From assembly GCA_003561895.1 (NCBI GenBank), contig PWXP01000478.1, positions 1-34,418 of the forward strand: 34,418 nucleotides of DNA. The letters run 5' to 3'. This DNA is from Planctomycetaceae bacterium (GTDB taxonomy: Bacteria; Planctomycetota; Planctomycetia; Pirellulales; Thermoguttaceae). Shown here piece after piece: positions 1 through 6,816 of the stretch (positions within the stretch are counted from its first letter, which is position 1; every line of letters begins with the position of its first letter). The notes beneath the pieces are model-generated. The model searched no databases. It saw nothing but the letters and a program-made list of their open reading frames with translations, and was not told where the DNA came from. The translations under genes were made by a program, and so were the position numbers.

Positions 1-239
1 GCAACTGCACCGACTACCAGGCCCGGCGGCTGGGCATCCGCTATCGGGTGAAAGGCGAGAAGGGCACCCGCCTGGCCCACACGCTCAACGGCACGGCCAT
101 CGCCATCAGCCGCGGGCTGATTGCCCTGCTGGAAAACCACCAGCAGGCCGACGGCAGCTTCGTCGTACCCGAGGCGTTACGCGGCTGGATGGGGAAAGAC
201 CGCCTGGCCCGGATTATTCATGACGATGTAGGGTGGTGA
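1..239 (+). CDS. serS: Seryl-tRNA synthetase, C-terminal end (partial)
   Basis: This is the last 79 or so codons of a class II seryl-tRNA synthetase, which charges tRNA-Ser in the cytoplasm; the frame is open from base 3. Family signatures are visible: NCTDYQARR and the motif 3 region [23 protein letters not shown], here split by nothing and followed by [16 protein letters not shown]. In the known fold the HTLNG segment and the arginine after it help bind ATP. The final residues RIIHDDVGW do not look like a SerRS tail; they are translated from a miniature element inserted at 208. Removing the element and one CTGG duplicate would give ...DRLAPP and a TGA, so the element replaces the natural stop and extends the tail. 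The enzyme identity is certain; the N-terminal part lies outside the window. Confidence 0.95.
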   Translation, partial: NCTDYQARRLGIRYRVKGEKGTRLAHTLNGTAIAISRGLIALLENHQQADGSFVVPEALRGWMGKDRLARIIHDDVGW

Positions 240-383
240 CAAGCAAGCCAAGACTCTGGTGGGACTTCGGTCGCTCAGACGGGCTCGCTTCCGGCGCACG
301 GCGTGCAAAACAGCGGGGCGTGGCTTGCGCAGTCCCACCAAGAACTTGCGCGACCTCGTCCCACCCTACATGAATAATCCGGG
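208..383. mobile_element. MITE-like element, 176 bp, inserted in the end of serS
   Basis: The termini are inverted: CCCGGATTATTCATG at 208-222 and CATGAATAATCCGGG at 369-383. Just inside them, TGTAGGGTGG (228-237) is mirrored by CCACCCTACA (361-370). The flanking bases CTGG at 204-207 and 384-387 form a 4-bp direct duplication. No transposase is encoded. The interior can fold on itself, because GGTGGGACT near the left side faces AGTCCCACC near the right. A second copy without the first 11 bases lies at 29842-30006, colinear with 219-383 and of equal length. The short element at 2863-2992 has the same tips but a different interior. This is consistent with a non-autonomous element mobilised in trans by an IS that recognises CCCGGATTATTCA ends. 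Confidence 0.85.
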
Positions 384-618
384 CTGGCGCCCCCCTGACC
401 CCAAGCGCGCGCTCAGAAATAAGTTGGCCAATTGCAATGTAGTAGGCACTCGCCGTGTGCCGAAATTCGCGAACGGCACACGGCGAGTGCCGGCGTGCGT
501 CGGCGAGGGAGGTGGCCGACGCGTCCCATGGCGGGCGAAATGGTATGGCTTGGGTGGGTGCTTCGGGGTGCTCTGGCAGCCGGATTCGCCCCCCTCTACA
601 TGGCACCGGCCGTTCAGG
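384..618. other. Convergent intergenic space between serS and yjbQ
   Basis: No plausible gene is seen. The only structure is the 18-bp-arm hairpin at 445-491, between the 3' ends of two converging genes. Confidence 0.6.
445..491. repeat. Perfect 18-bp inverted repeat
   Basis: Arms GGCACTCGCCGTGTGCCG (445-462) and its exact reverse complement (474-491) are separated by 11 bases. It lies between convergent serS and yjbQ, where it could slow transcription from both sides. No T-run follows either arm, so a classical intrinsic terminator is not supported. It may be a member of a dispersed intergenic hairpin family. Confidence 0.8.
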
Positions 619-1035
619 TTACTCCCCGAAGACGGTGACGACGACGGTGCGGTGTCGGCCGCGGACGTCGCACTCGATGTGGAACACCTGCTGCCAGGTG
701 CCGAGGATCAGTTCCCCCTTCGCGATGGGCACCGAAAGCGACGGCCCCATGAGCGTGGCCTGGAGGTGCGAGTGGCCGTTGCCGTCGTGCCAGGCCTGTT
801 CGTGGCCGTAGTTGCGGCTGGGTGGCATGAGGCGGTCGAGCATTTCGGGCACGTCGCGGCAGAGGCCGGGCTCGAACTCGACCACGCTCACGGCGGCCGT
901 ACTGCCGACGGCGAATACCTGGGCCGCACCCGTCTGAATGCTCGACCGTCGAACCACTTCGGCCACGCGCGCGGTCAAGTCGGTCATTCGGCCGTGGCCG
1001 GGGGTTTCAAACGTCCATTGCTCCTGATGCACCAT
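619..1035 (-). CDS. YjbQ family protein (UPF0047)
   Basis: This 138-residue protein matches the small YjbQ/UPF0047 fold in length and pattern. Seen in sequence: GSTAAVSVVEFEPGL (about residues 44-58), a central HDGNGHSHLQATLMGPSLSVPI block, and the closing GELILGTWQQVFHIECD strand pair. Members are trimeric cytoplasmic proteins; some have been reported to carry weak thiamine-phosphate synthase activity, but the physiological role is unsettled. The strand that usually reads HTTAA reads GSTAA here, which I recognise as a common variant. The ATG at 1035 is followed by an in-frame leader of about 15 residues, so a start slightly downstream is possible. It converges on serS, and a decayed transposase lies upstream. 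Confidence 0.85.
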   Translation of the reverse strand: MVHQEQWTFETPGHGRMTDLTARVAEVVRRSSIQTGAAQVFAVGSTAAVSVVEFEPGLCRDVPEMLDRLMPPSRNYGHEQAWHDGNGHSHLQATLMGPSLSVPIAKGELILGTWQQVFHIECDVRGRHRTVVVTVFGE

Positions 1036-1065
1036 GGCGATAATTCAAGCGTTAGGGTAATGTTT

Positions 1066-1266
1066 TCAGGGAGAGTTTCCCATGTGTTCGTTGCGCACGA
1101 GCACACACGCGTGCAGCCGCCGGTGGTAGGTTTCCACGGTCCGCTTGAGCCACTCCAGACGCTTCCGGCGTTCCAATTCGTCCCCGGCAATGGGGGTTCG
1201 TTCGTTCCCGCAGGAAATAACGTGGTACAACGCTCCCGGGAACCCGATTCTCAAAGGTCTTGCCAT
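1066..1266 (-). pseudogene. REP-associated tyrosine transposase (Y1_Tnp/RAYT), truncated remnant
   Basis: The first about 60 residues are clear: MARPLRIGFPGALYHVIS, then GNERTPIAGDELERRKRLEWLKRTVETYHRRLHACVL. This is the hallmark start of the single-strand HUH/Y1 transposases linked to REP sequences. Where the family has the NHxH metal-binding pair, the sequence reads RNEHM and the frame is lost. A second frame continues briefly with ETLPEN, resembling the ETPEPN step that normally follows. The catalytic tyrosine region is gone, so the gene is inactive. Such enzymes elsewhere mobilise short hairpins like those scattered through this window; a link to this copy is only conjecture. Confidence 0.8.
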
Positions 1267-1592
1267 GCCGCAACGATACCTCAAACGGCGCGCCCGGTCA
1301 AGCACAAAGGACGTAGCCGTTCACAGGGGACGGTCCCAATTTTATCGGCATAAAGCTGCATCCCAATTGTGGTTACCCGCCAACCCCGCTGTCAATCAAC
1401 CTCTCCATCTGAGTTTTTGCGCGGCGGGGTTTCCAGGCCGCGCGGGGTCAGAAAGCTTCGTATCGGGTTTTGTATAACGCCTCCGCCGCCTTGTTATTCT
1501 ACCCGGCACCCTACGCAAGAAGGGCATTTCTATAGCACACGAAGGGGCGTATAGCGCCTTGCATCGGCTGTTGGGACGGCGTAGAATGGGCA
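1267..1592. other. Non-coding stretch with a repeat fragment
   Basis: No gene with recognisable protein features or a ribosome-binding site is seen. Bases 1313-1343 resemble the GTAACCGTTCACGGGG repeat family found downstream of flhB and beside fliN. The rest shows nothing I can interpret. Confidence 0.5.
1313..1343. repeat. Diverged fragment of the GTAACCGTTC repeat family
   Basis: Reads GTAGCCGTTCACAGGGGAC followed by GGTCCCAATTTT. It resembles the sequences at 23142, 24652-24723 (complement) and 29060. The match is short and imperfect. Confidence 0.4.
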
Positions 1593-1897
1593 GTGTGCGA
1601 GCTTCTTGAGAAGATTCGTGCGGTTGTTCGCGCCGATCGTTTCATCGTCTGTTGGCATGCCGAGTCTGTTGGCATGCCGAGTCTGTTGGCATGCCGATGA
1701 GCGGTGCGAGGAACGTCAAGTGGCTTTTTGGCAACTGGTCGCAGGACTAGAAAATGCTCGATTGGAACGGGAACGGCCGCATAGCGACCCCCCATCCCTC
1801 GGTGGTGGTTCGAGAAGACTTGGTCGATGGCACGGAGGTCGAAGCGGTTTGGGCGTGGCTGCCGGAAAGCGAGATTGCCAAATACTTTCGAGAGTGA
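1593..1897 (+). pseudogene. DUF4258-like protein gene with two frameshifts
   Basis: Three frames read in series give one continuous small protein: CELLEKIRAVVRADRFIVCWHA, then CWHADERCEERQVAFWQLVAGLENARLERERPHSDP, then HPSVVVREDLVDGTEVEAVWAWLPESEIAKYFRE. The order (KIR..vraGRyivs.HA, the WQ-V-GLE-ARL-ERP block, NPSVVV, DGTEVEAVW) is that of DUF4258-type proteins, often toxin-like and usually under 100 residues. The first break is caused by the 17-bp tandem triplication at 1650-1697, which adds 34 bases. The second sits at a run of six C at 1788-1793, where five would restore the frame. The last 47 codons (1754-1897) can be read alone as a small ORF, but this is the tail of the broken gene. 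The family assignment rests on memory of its pattern. Confidence 0.6.
1650..1697 (+). repeat. 17-bp tandem repeat, nearly three units
   Basis: The unit TGTTGGCATGCCGAGTC occurs at 1650-1666 and 1667-1683, with a partial third at 1684-1697. It lies inside the DUF4258-like reading frame. Two extra units add 34 bases (+1 frame), so the expansion itself explains the loss of frame. Confidence 0.9.
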
Positions 1898-1949
1898 CCA
1901 AGCGGGTTGGCAAGAGCCCACCCCAGTGCCCAGACGAGGAGGAATAACC

Positions 1950-2642
1950 GTGAGCACCCCCAAGCCGACGAAGACGATCGATGAGGTATTCGCTGAGTTC
2001 CTGGCGGACCAGGAGGCGAGGCTGAGCGAGAGGACCTTCCGGCAATACGAGAGCATCATCGACCTGTATGGTTCCTACCTGGAGAGCTACTGGCCCGACT
2101 GTGACGAGAATGAATACCGCCGAATCACGGGCGCCGGGGGCACCTATTGTGGCACCCTCGGCCCGGACGGGATCACGGGTGGGATTTCCGAGTTTCTTGG
2201 CTATTTCATGCCGCGCAAGGTGGCGGCCGGCAAGGACACCATGAGGGCGGCCGGCACGGTGACGAAGAAGCTCGTGAAGTGGCTGGCCGAGAAGAAGTAC
2301 GTCGAGGACACCGGGTCGCTTGAGATGGCCGAAGAACGGGCCGGCGAGGCCGCCCGCGACTTGCCCGCCGCCAGCGAGGTGGCCGATTGGCTGGAGGCCT
2401 ACATTGATGAGAATGTCCCGGCACGCTACTCCCGGCAGATTGAAGACCACTTCACCGTTAGCCGGATCGAACCGGGGAAGCTCTGGCTGGAGCCGCTCAT
2501 CTCCGGGGACCGCCAGATCGGTCCGGTCCCGGTGCCGCACGAAGTGAGCCAGCAATGCCGGGTGGGCTGGGACATTAGCGGGATCGTGGCGAAGACGGCC
2601 AAGGGGTGGCGCTTTTGGGAGGTCTGGAATGTCACGCCGTAG
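1950..2642 (+). CDS. Uncharacterised protein with integrase-like (SAM) N-terminal domain
   Basis: A 230-residue soluble protein. I chose the GTG at 1950 because AGGAGG lies at a proper distance (1937-1942); the frame is open further upstream, but that part overlaps the broken DUF4258-like gene. Residues about 8-45 (IDEVFAEFLADQEARLSERTFRQYESIIDLYGSYL) look like the helical core-binding domain of tyrosine recombinases. No catalytic R...HxxR...Y domain follows, so it is not a working integrase. The middle part has SEFLGYFMPRKVAAGKDTMRAAGTVTKKLVKWLAEKKYV, which I recognise as a recurring, mostly unnamed bacterial family. The C-terminal third (ARYSRQIEDHFTVSRIEPGKLWLEPL...) is a possible beta domain. 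Function unknown; a DNA-binding role is only a guess. Confidence 0.75.
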   Translation: MSTPKPTKTIDEVFAEFLADQEARLSERTFRQYESIIDLYGSYLESYWPDCDENEYRRITGAGGTYCGTLGPDGITGGISEFLGYFMPRKVAAGKDTMRAAGTVTKKLVKWLAEKKYVEDTGSLEMAEERAGEAARDLPAASEVADWLEAYIDENVPARYSRQIEDHFTVSRIEPGKLWLEPLISGDRQIGPVPVPHEVSQQCRVGWDISGIVAKTAKGWRFWEVWNVTP

Positions 2643-2836
2643 CGCGAGCGGGAAGAAGTCCTTGTTCCACGGGCCAGATGTCGGCCGAGCCTTACCCGGC
2701 ACTGGAATTGATCCCGGTCTATGCCGTCGCCCGGCGATGGTGATGCCTGCATCCGATTCAGAAGCAGTCGCACATCGCCATGAGGTCGAGCATTCGGTCG
2801 GGTGCAAAGCCGCGCAGACCTTTTGCAGCATGCCGT

Positions 2837-3147
2837 GCTTTCAATCGCCCCGCTACCACAAGCCCGGATTATTCACAAACGGGCGGCGTTCGGCGCACGC
2901 TACGGTAGCGGAATTCGTACGAATTCCGGCCTAAGTCGTTGTGCACAAAGGGATTCTTACGAATTCCGCTACAGGCTCGTGAATAATCGGGGCAAGGAAT
3001 GCCACGACGACGGAACATGACATACCGCAAGTGCCCTTCCTGACCATGCTTCTCCAGGTAACGGATCTCGGTCCACACGTCGTGCTTTGCGTCCAGGTTC
3101 TTGCGCTTTGCCCGCTCCTTCAACTCCCGCACCACCTCGTCAATGCG
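2837..3147 (-). pseudogene. Transposase C-terminal remnant, split by a MITE-like element
   Basis: On the minus strand, RIDEVVRELKERAKRKNLDAKHDVWTEIRYLEKHGQE and LRYVMFRRRGIPC run from 3147 to about 2993. After the 130-bp element the frame resumes with GSGAIES (2857-2837). Removing the element plus one CAAG copy joins GGCATTCCTTG to TGGTAGCGGGG and restores GIPCGSGAIES exactly. The pattern of a YL-E--...RY--FRRRGIP-GSGAIES segment is typical of the end of several DDE transposases. I cannot name the IS family. Beyond GSGAIES the similarity fades quickly, and upstream (toward 3330) the frame also breaks, so the gene was probably dead or partial besides the insertion. Confidence 0.65.
2863..2992. 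mobile_element. MITE-like element, 130 bp, with CAAG target duplication
   Basis: Terminal inverted repeats are CCCGGATTATTCAC (2863-2876) and GTGAATAATCGGGG (2979-2992), 13 of 14 positions pairing. Direct CAAG copies flank it at 2859-2862 and 2993-2996. The interior holds a second imperfect palindrome built on GTAGCGGAATTCGTACG and GAATTCCGCTAC. It has no coding capacity. The tips match those of the 176-bp element in serS, while the interior does not. Its insertion splits a transposase remnant, which dates it after that gene was acquired. Confidence 0.9.
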
Positions 3148-3414
3148 ACTTCTCGATGCAAGGCCTTCGAGAGCACTTGGAAGAGGGATTCGAAAAGGTA
3201 ACGTCGGCAACCTGCCAAGGCGCCGTTGAAGACATGAGGCGCGAGGAAGATCGGTACTGGCGAGAGGACCTGGAGAATGAAGCGGACGAATTCAGTCCCA
3301 TTGGAGGGGCAATTATTCTGAGGGGTACACATTCGTTGCTAGCAATGCCACCACTATTGCAAAGTCATTTGAGACGGGCTGTAGCTGCCGACGATGCGTG
3401 AATGGAAGTACTGA

Positions 3415-3520
3415 GAGGGAAAAAAGGGGAAGGGGAAAAATGGGAAGATATAATCTGCGATGGGTTGCCTACGGGAGATTGCTTTGAGAACCATTTCCCC
3501 CTTTCTCCCCTTTTCCCTCC
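3415..3520. repeat. Purine/pyrimidine imperfect hairpin
   Basis: A left arm rich in G and A (GGGAAAAAAGGGGAAGGGG, from 3417) ends with ATGG at about 3443. It faces a right arm beginning CCATTTCCCCCTTTC at 3491 and ending TTTTCCCTCC at 3520. Pairing is good but gapped. The separation is about 47 bases. It resembles the other small inverted-repeat elements in size but has its own sequence. Confidence 0.65.
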
Positions 3521-3738
3521 TGAGGCGAGCGATTCTGCCAGCATTTCGCAAGGTTATGATCGACGCCTCGCCCCCGAGGGCGACCGAGGCAATAATCGCC
3601 CAAGTTCTCGCAGCTTACCCAATCTTGTTGACTGTCACCTTTTCTCCGTCTTTTCTCCGTCCCGACGCGCCGCTCGCTTGGGCGTGCGTCTGCACAAGGT
3701 GCGCCGCCCCCCCTCCTGTGGGGGCAGTGAAACATGGA

Positions 3739-3768
3739 TTGACATTCGTAGCGGTTTTGGAGTACAAG
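3739..3768 (+). promoter_or_regulatory. Possible sigma-70 promoter for the TPR-flgN-kinase-regulator genes
   Basis: TTGACA (3739-3744) matches the -35 consensus, followed after 18 bases by TACAAG (3763-3768), four of six at -10. It lies 100 bases before the first gene of the flagellar run. No better candidate was seen in the preceding 300 bases. Confidence 0.4.
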
Positions 3769-3868
3769 ACGCCCGCTTTACCTCCGTTTTCAAGCCAACC
3801 CCCCGTTACCGCCCCCCTAGAGCCGTTCTGGCTCGACGCGGGCCGCCGGGGCCACCTTGTCGCGTGTC

Positions 3869-6337
3869 ATGCCAGCAGTCGAAGCGATGGAACCGCTCCA
3901 GCAGGGGGCCGATGTGGCTCCCTGCCCTCGGGAAGCACCGGAAGACGTCGGTGCCGCGGCCCAAGCCCTGGCCTGGGCCGCGCAAAACCGCCTGCGCGCG
4001 GCACTGGCAGTCTCCGCCGCGACCCTTTCTATCGGAACCCTGGTTGCCTCGGGCGTTTGGGCTGTTGGGGCAATTCGCGCCGAACCCGAGGTCACACTGG
4101 CCGAGGTGTTCAAGGCGCTCGAAAGCGGCGTCTCCGCGCAAGCAAAGGAGGCCGCCAACACGTTGCGGAGCCAGGAGTCGGCCCGCCTGGACGACATTGC
4201 CGGCGCCGTCTACGTCCTCGGTGTAGCCACGGCGATGGAGGCCGCCGATGGCTGGCGCCGTGACAAGCCGCAGAAATATCTGTTGGCGGCGCGCTATCTC
4301 GAAGAGGCCCGCAGCCGCGGCTTTCCGCCCGGCCGGCGCGGGCGGGGATTGTACCTGCTCGGGAAGAGCCTGTACAAGGGGGGCCAAATTCCGGCCAGCC
4401 GTCCTCACCTGACCGCCGCCCTGGAGGCCGCCCCTTCGCATCGGCCCGCCATCCATCGCCTTCTGGCGGGCGCTTATCTTGGCGACAGCACGCCCGATTT
4501 ACCCAAGGCGCTGCACCACAACACGCTGTACCTGGAGGAACGCAACCTGACACCCGCTCAGCGGCACGAAGGGCTGATCGGGCGAGCCGAAATTCTGCTG
4601 GCGATGGCTAAGCCCGACGAATGCATGGCCGCGCTGGAACGGGTGCCGGCCGACTCGCCGCTTCGGGCGGAAGCGACCGTGCTCCGTGGTCGCGTGCAGA
4701 TGCACCAGGCGCGCGCGCTGAAAGAGCAGGATGCTCCCTCGCCGGAGCAGTTGGAGGCGGCGAGGCAGAAATACGAGCAGGCCATCAAGACCCTTCAGCT
4801 TGCCCAAGCACACGATACGCTCCGCAACCATGCCACGCGGAAGGCCATGTACCTGATTGGCGTGTGTTTCAAGGAGATCGGCGAGTATCGGGCGGCCCTG
4901 CAGCAGTTCACTCGCGCGCGGCAGTTGTTCGCCGACACTCCGGAGGCCGTGGCGGCGAGTATTGAGGAAGCCGAACTCGCCCGCAACTTGGGACGCCACG
5001 AGGAGGCGCTGGCCGGCTACCGGCGCGCCCTCGAGCCGCTGGCCGACCCCAAAACGTTCAGCAACCCGTGGGTGACCGTCCGCGAGTTGCGGCTTCGCAT
5101 GCTCGGGACGTACGAGTATTACGTGGAGACGCGAAACCTTTCCGTCGCTCTGGAGCTTGCCGAACTGTTCCACCCGCTCTTCCCCGAGGTGCGGGCGCTG
5201 GAGCTGAAGGCCGACGTGCACCGGGCGTGGGGCGAGGCCCTGCTGGCCGAGGCCGATCAGTCATCGCCGGCCCGGGCCGAGCCGCTGCGGCGGGAAGGGC
5301 GCCGGCATTTCCGCCAGTCGGGCCGCATTCACGCCCGGCTTGCCGAACTGCTGATCACCTCGCGGCGATATCCCGACCTGCTGTGGGAGAGCGGGCAGGA
5401 TTACATGCGCGGGCATAGTTTCACGGCGGCCATCGGCATGCTGAAGGAATACCTCAAGGACCAGGCGCGTCTCCGCCACCCGCAGGCCCTGGCGATGCTC
5501 GGCGAGGCGCACCTGGCGCTGGGCCGGGTGGACGACGCCCTGGCGGCGTTCGAGGAATGCGTCGATTTCCACCCGCGCGACGCGGCCGCCTACCGGGCGC
5601 GCCTGCTGGCCAGCCGCGCCTGGGGGGAGAAGGGCGAGCCGGAGCACGCGGAGGAACTGCTGCTGGAAAACCTTGCCGGCGAGTCCCTGACCCCGGCCAG
5701 CCGGCAGTGGCGCCAATCCCTGTTCGACCTCGGGGAGCTTCTGTACCAGGAGGGGCGTTACGAAGAGGCTGTCCGGCGCCTCGACGAGGCCGCGCGCCGG
5801 TATCCCGACGCCCCCCGGGCCCTGCCCAGCCGTTACCTGCTGGCCGAGTCGTACCGGCGTGCGGCCGAGGAAGGCCGGGAGCAGCTTTCGGAAAGCCCTG
5901 CCGGCTCGGAGGGCTCCGCATCGGACAAGGAAACCGCCCAGTGGTTCCAGAAGGCGCGGGACGAGTTTCTCGCCCTGCGCGACCTGCTGAGCGAGCGACA
6001 GCAGTCGCGCGACCTGACGGCAACCGAGCAGGCGATCCTCCGGAACGCCTGTTTTGCCATTGGCGACACCGAGTTTGCACTCGGCCGGTACGCCGAGGCC
6101 GTGGAAGCGTACTCGAACGCCACGAACCGTTACCAGAACGCGCCCGAGGTGCTCGACGCCTACGTGCAGATTGCCAACGCCTACCGGCGGCTGGGCGACG
6201 CCGCGCGGGCGCGCACCGCCCTGGAACAGGCGAAATCGGTGCTCAACCGGATGAAGCCCGACACCGCCTTGCACGGCCCGACGAATTTCGACCGGGCGCA
6301 GTGGGGCGAACTGCTGGAATTCCTTAGCGAACTGTAG
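3869..6337 (+). CDS. Membrane-anchored tetratricopeptide-repeat protein
   Basis: An 822-residue protein. Near the N-terminus one hydrophobic segment (about residues 44-66, LAVSAATLSIGTLVASGVWAVGA) follows a short charged region, as in a single membrane anchor. The rest is helical TPR-like pairs with recurring A/Y/L-P spacing, for example AAYRARLLASRAWGEKGEPEHAEELLLENL and YAEAVEAYSNATNRYQNAPEVLDAYVQIANAYRRLGD near the end. No catalytic domain is visible. Start choice is uncertain: a TTG at 3857, ATG at 3869 and ATG at 3887 are in frame and none has a strong ribosome-binding site. The next gene, FlgN-like, begins 9 bases after the stop, so the pair is likely cotranscribed. A scaffold role in flagellar placement or assembly is inferred only from position. 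Confidence 0.8.
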   Translation: MPAVEAMEPLQQGADVAPCPREAPEDVGAAAQALAWAAQNRLRAALAVSAATLSIGTLVASGVWAVGAIRAEPEVTLAEVFKALESGVSAQAKEAANTLRSQESARLDDIAGAVYVLGVATAMEAADGWRRDKPQKYLLAARYLEEARSRGFPPGRRGRGLYLLGKSLYKGGQIPASRPHLTAALEAAPSHRPAIHRLLAGAYLGDSTPDLPKALHHNTLYLEERNLTPAQRHEGLIGRAEILLAMAKPDECMAALERVPADSPLRAEATVLRGRVQMHQARALKEQDAPSPEQLEAARQKYEQAIKTLQLAQAHDTLRNHATRKAMYLIGVCFKEIGEYRAALQQFTRARQLFADTPEAVAASIEEAELARNLGRHEEALAGYRRALEPLADPKTFSNPWVTVRELRLRMLGTYEYYVETRNLSVALELAELFHPLFPEVRALELKADVHRAWGEALLAEADQSSPARAEPLRREGRRHFRQSGRIHARLAELLITSRRYPDLLWESGQDYMRGHSFTAAIGMLKEYLKDQARLRHPQALAMLGEAHLALGRVDDALAAFEECVDFHPRDAAAYRARLLASRAWGEKGEPEHAEELLLENLAGESLTPASRQWRQSLFDLGELLYQEGRYEEAVRRLDEAARRYPDAPRALPSRYLLAESYRRAAEEGREQLSESPAGSEGSASDKETAQWFQKARDEFLALRDLLSERQQSRDLTATEQAILRNACFAIGDTEFALGRYAEAVEAYSNATNRYQNAPEVLDAYVQIANAYRRLGDAARARTALEQAKSVLNRMKPDTALHGPTNFDRAQWGELLEFLSEL

Positions 6338-6346
6338 GGGCTTGCC

Positions 6347-6805
6347 ATGCCTTCTCTCGAAACCGACATCCTGTTCGACCTGATCTGCTCGAAACGCGCG
6401 TGCCTGGAGCAGCTCCGGGAGATGGGCCTGCGGCAGATGGAGTTGATCGAGTCGGGCCGGATGACCACCCTGCTGGACTTGTTGGCGCACAAGCAGCAGA
6501 CGCTCACGGAACTCCAGCAGATTGAGCGCGCGCTGGACCCGTTCCGCGGCCAGGCGCCGGAAGCCCGCCAATGGCGCAGCGAGGAGGCTCGCCGCCGGTG
6601 CGCCGACGCGCTGCACGCTTGCGAAACGTTGCTGGCCGAAATCGTCGACCGGGAGCGCCGCGGCGAGCGAGCCCTGGTTTCCCGTCGCGATGGGGCGGCC
6701 GCGCAGCTCCAACAGATGCACCGGGCGGGGGAGGCGCGGGCGTCGTATACCAGCCCGAATGCCGGCCCCGTCAGCCAACTCGACCTCTGTTCCGACGTCC
6801 CCTGA
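6347..6805 (+). CDS. flgN: FlgN-like flagellar chaperone
   Basis: A 152-residue, almost wholly helical protein with the layout of FlgN: a long coiled region containing [30 protein letters not shown] (about residues 38-67) and a second helix from about 80 to 125 rich in E, R and A. FlgN proteins bind the hook-filament junction proteins FlgK and FlgL in the cytoplasm and deliver them to the export gate. Those partners are not in this window. The sequence family is poorly conserved, so the name relies on the KQ-L-EL segment, size, and position between flagellar genes. The C-terminal about 25 residues ([20 protein letters not shown]) look disordered. Confidence 0.65.
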   Translation: MPSLETDILFDLICSKRACLEQLREMGLRQMELIESGRMTTLLDLLAHKQQTLTELQQIERALDPFRGQAPEARQWRSEEARRRCADALHACETLLAEIVDRERRGERALVSRRDGAAAQLQQMHRAGEARASYTSPNAGPVSQLDLCSDVP

Positions 6806-6816
6806 GGACCGACACC

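Larger units (their letters stand above)
3148..3868. other. Long non-coding stretch upstream of the flagellar cluster
   Basis: About 720 bases without a gene I can support. Bases 3148-3330 may include more of the decayed transposase in another frame (NGALAGCRRYLFESLFQVL on the minus strand), but this is weak. An imperfect hairpin lies at 3415-3520 and a possible promoter at 3739-3768. The remainder is C-rich and shows nothing recognisable. Confidence 0.55.

Noticed and set aside
1063-1075. A 13-base identity (TTTTCAGGGAGAG) with 23198-23210 in the motB-fliL repeat
   Set aside because: In the first place it encodes LPEN of the transposase remnant; no further similarity flanks either copy, so a chance match cannot be excluded.
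1754-1897. A stand-alone 47-codon gene
   Set aside because: It is the third-frame tail of the DUF4258-like pseudogene and has no ribosome-binding site of its own.
3829-3844. A GG-N10-GC sequence that could be a sigma-54 promoter before the TPR gene
   Set aside because: The -12 half reads GGGCC rather than TTGCA, and the -24 half is CTGGCTCG; chance occurrence is likely in such GC-rich DNA.
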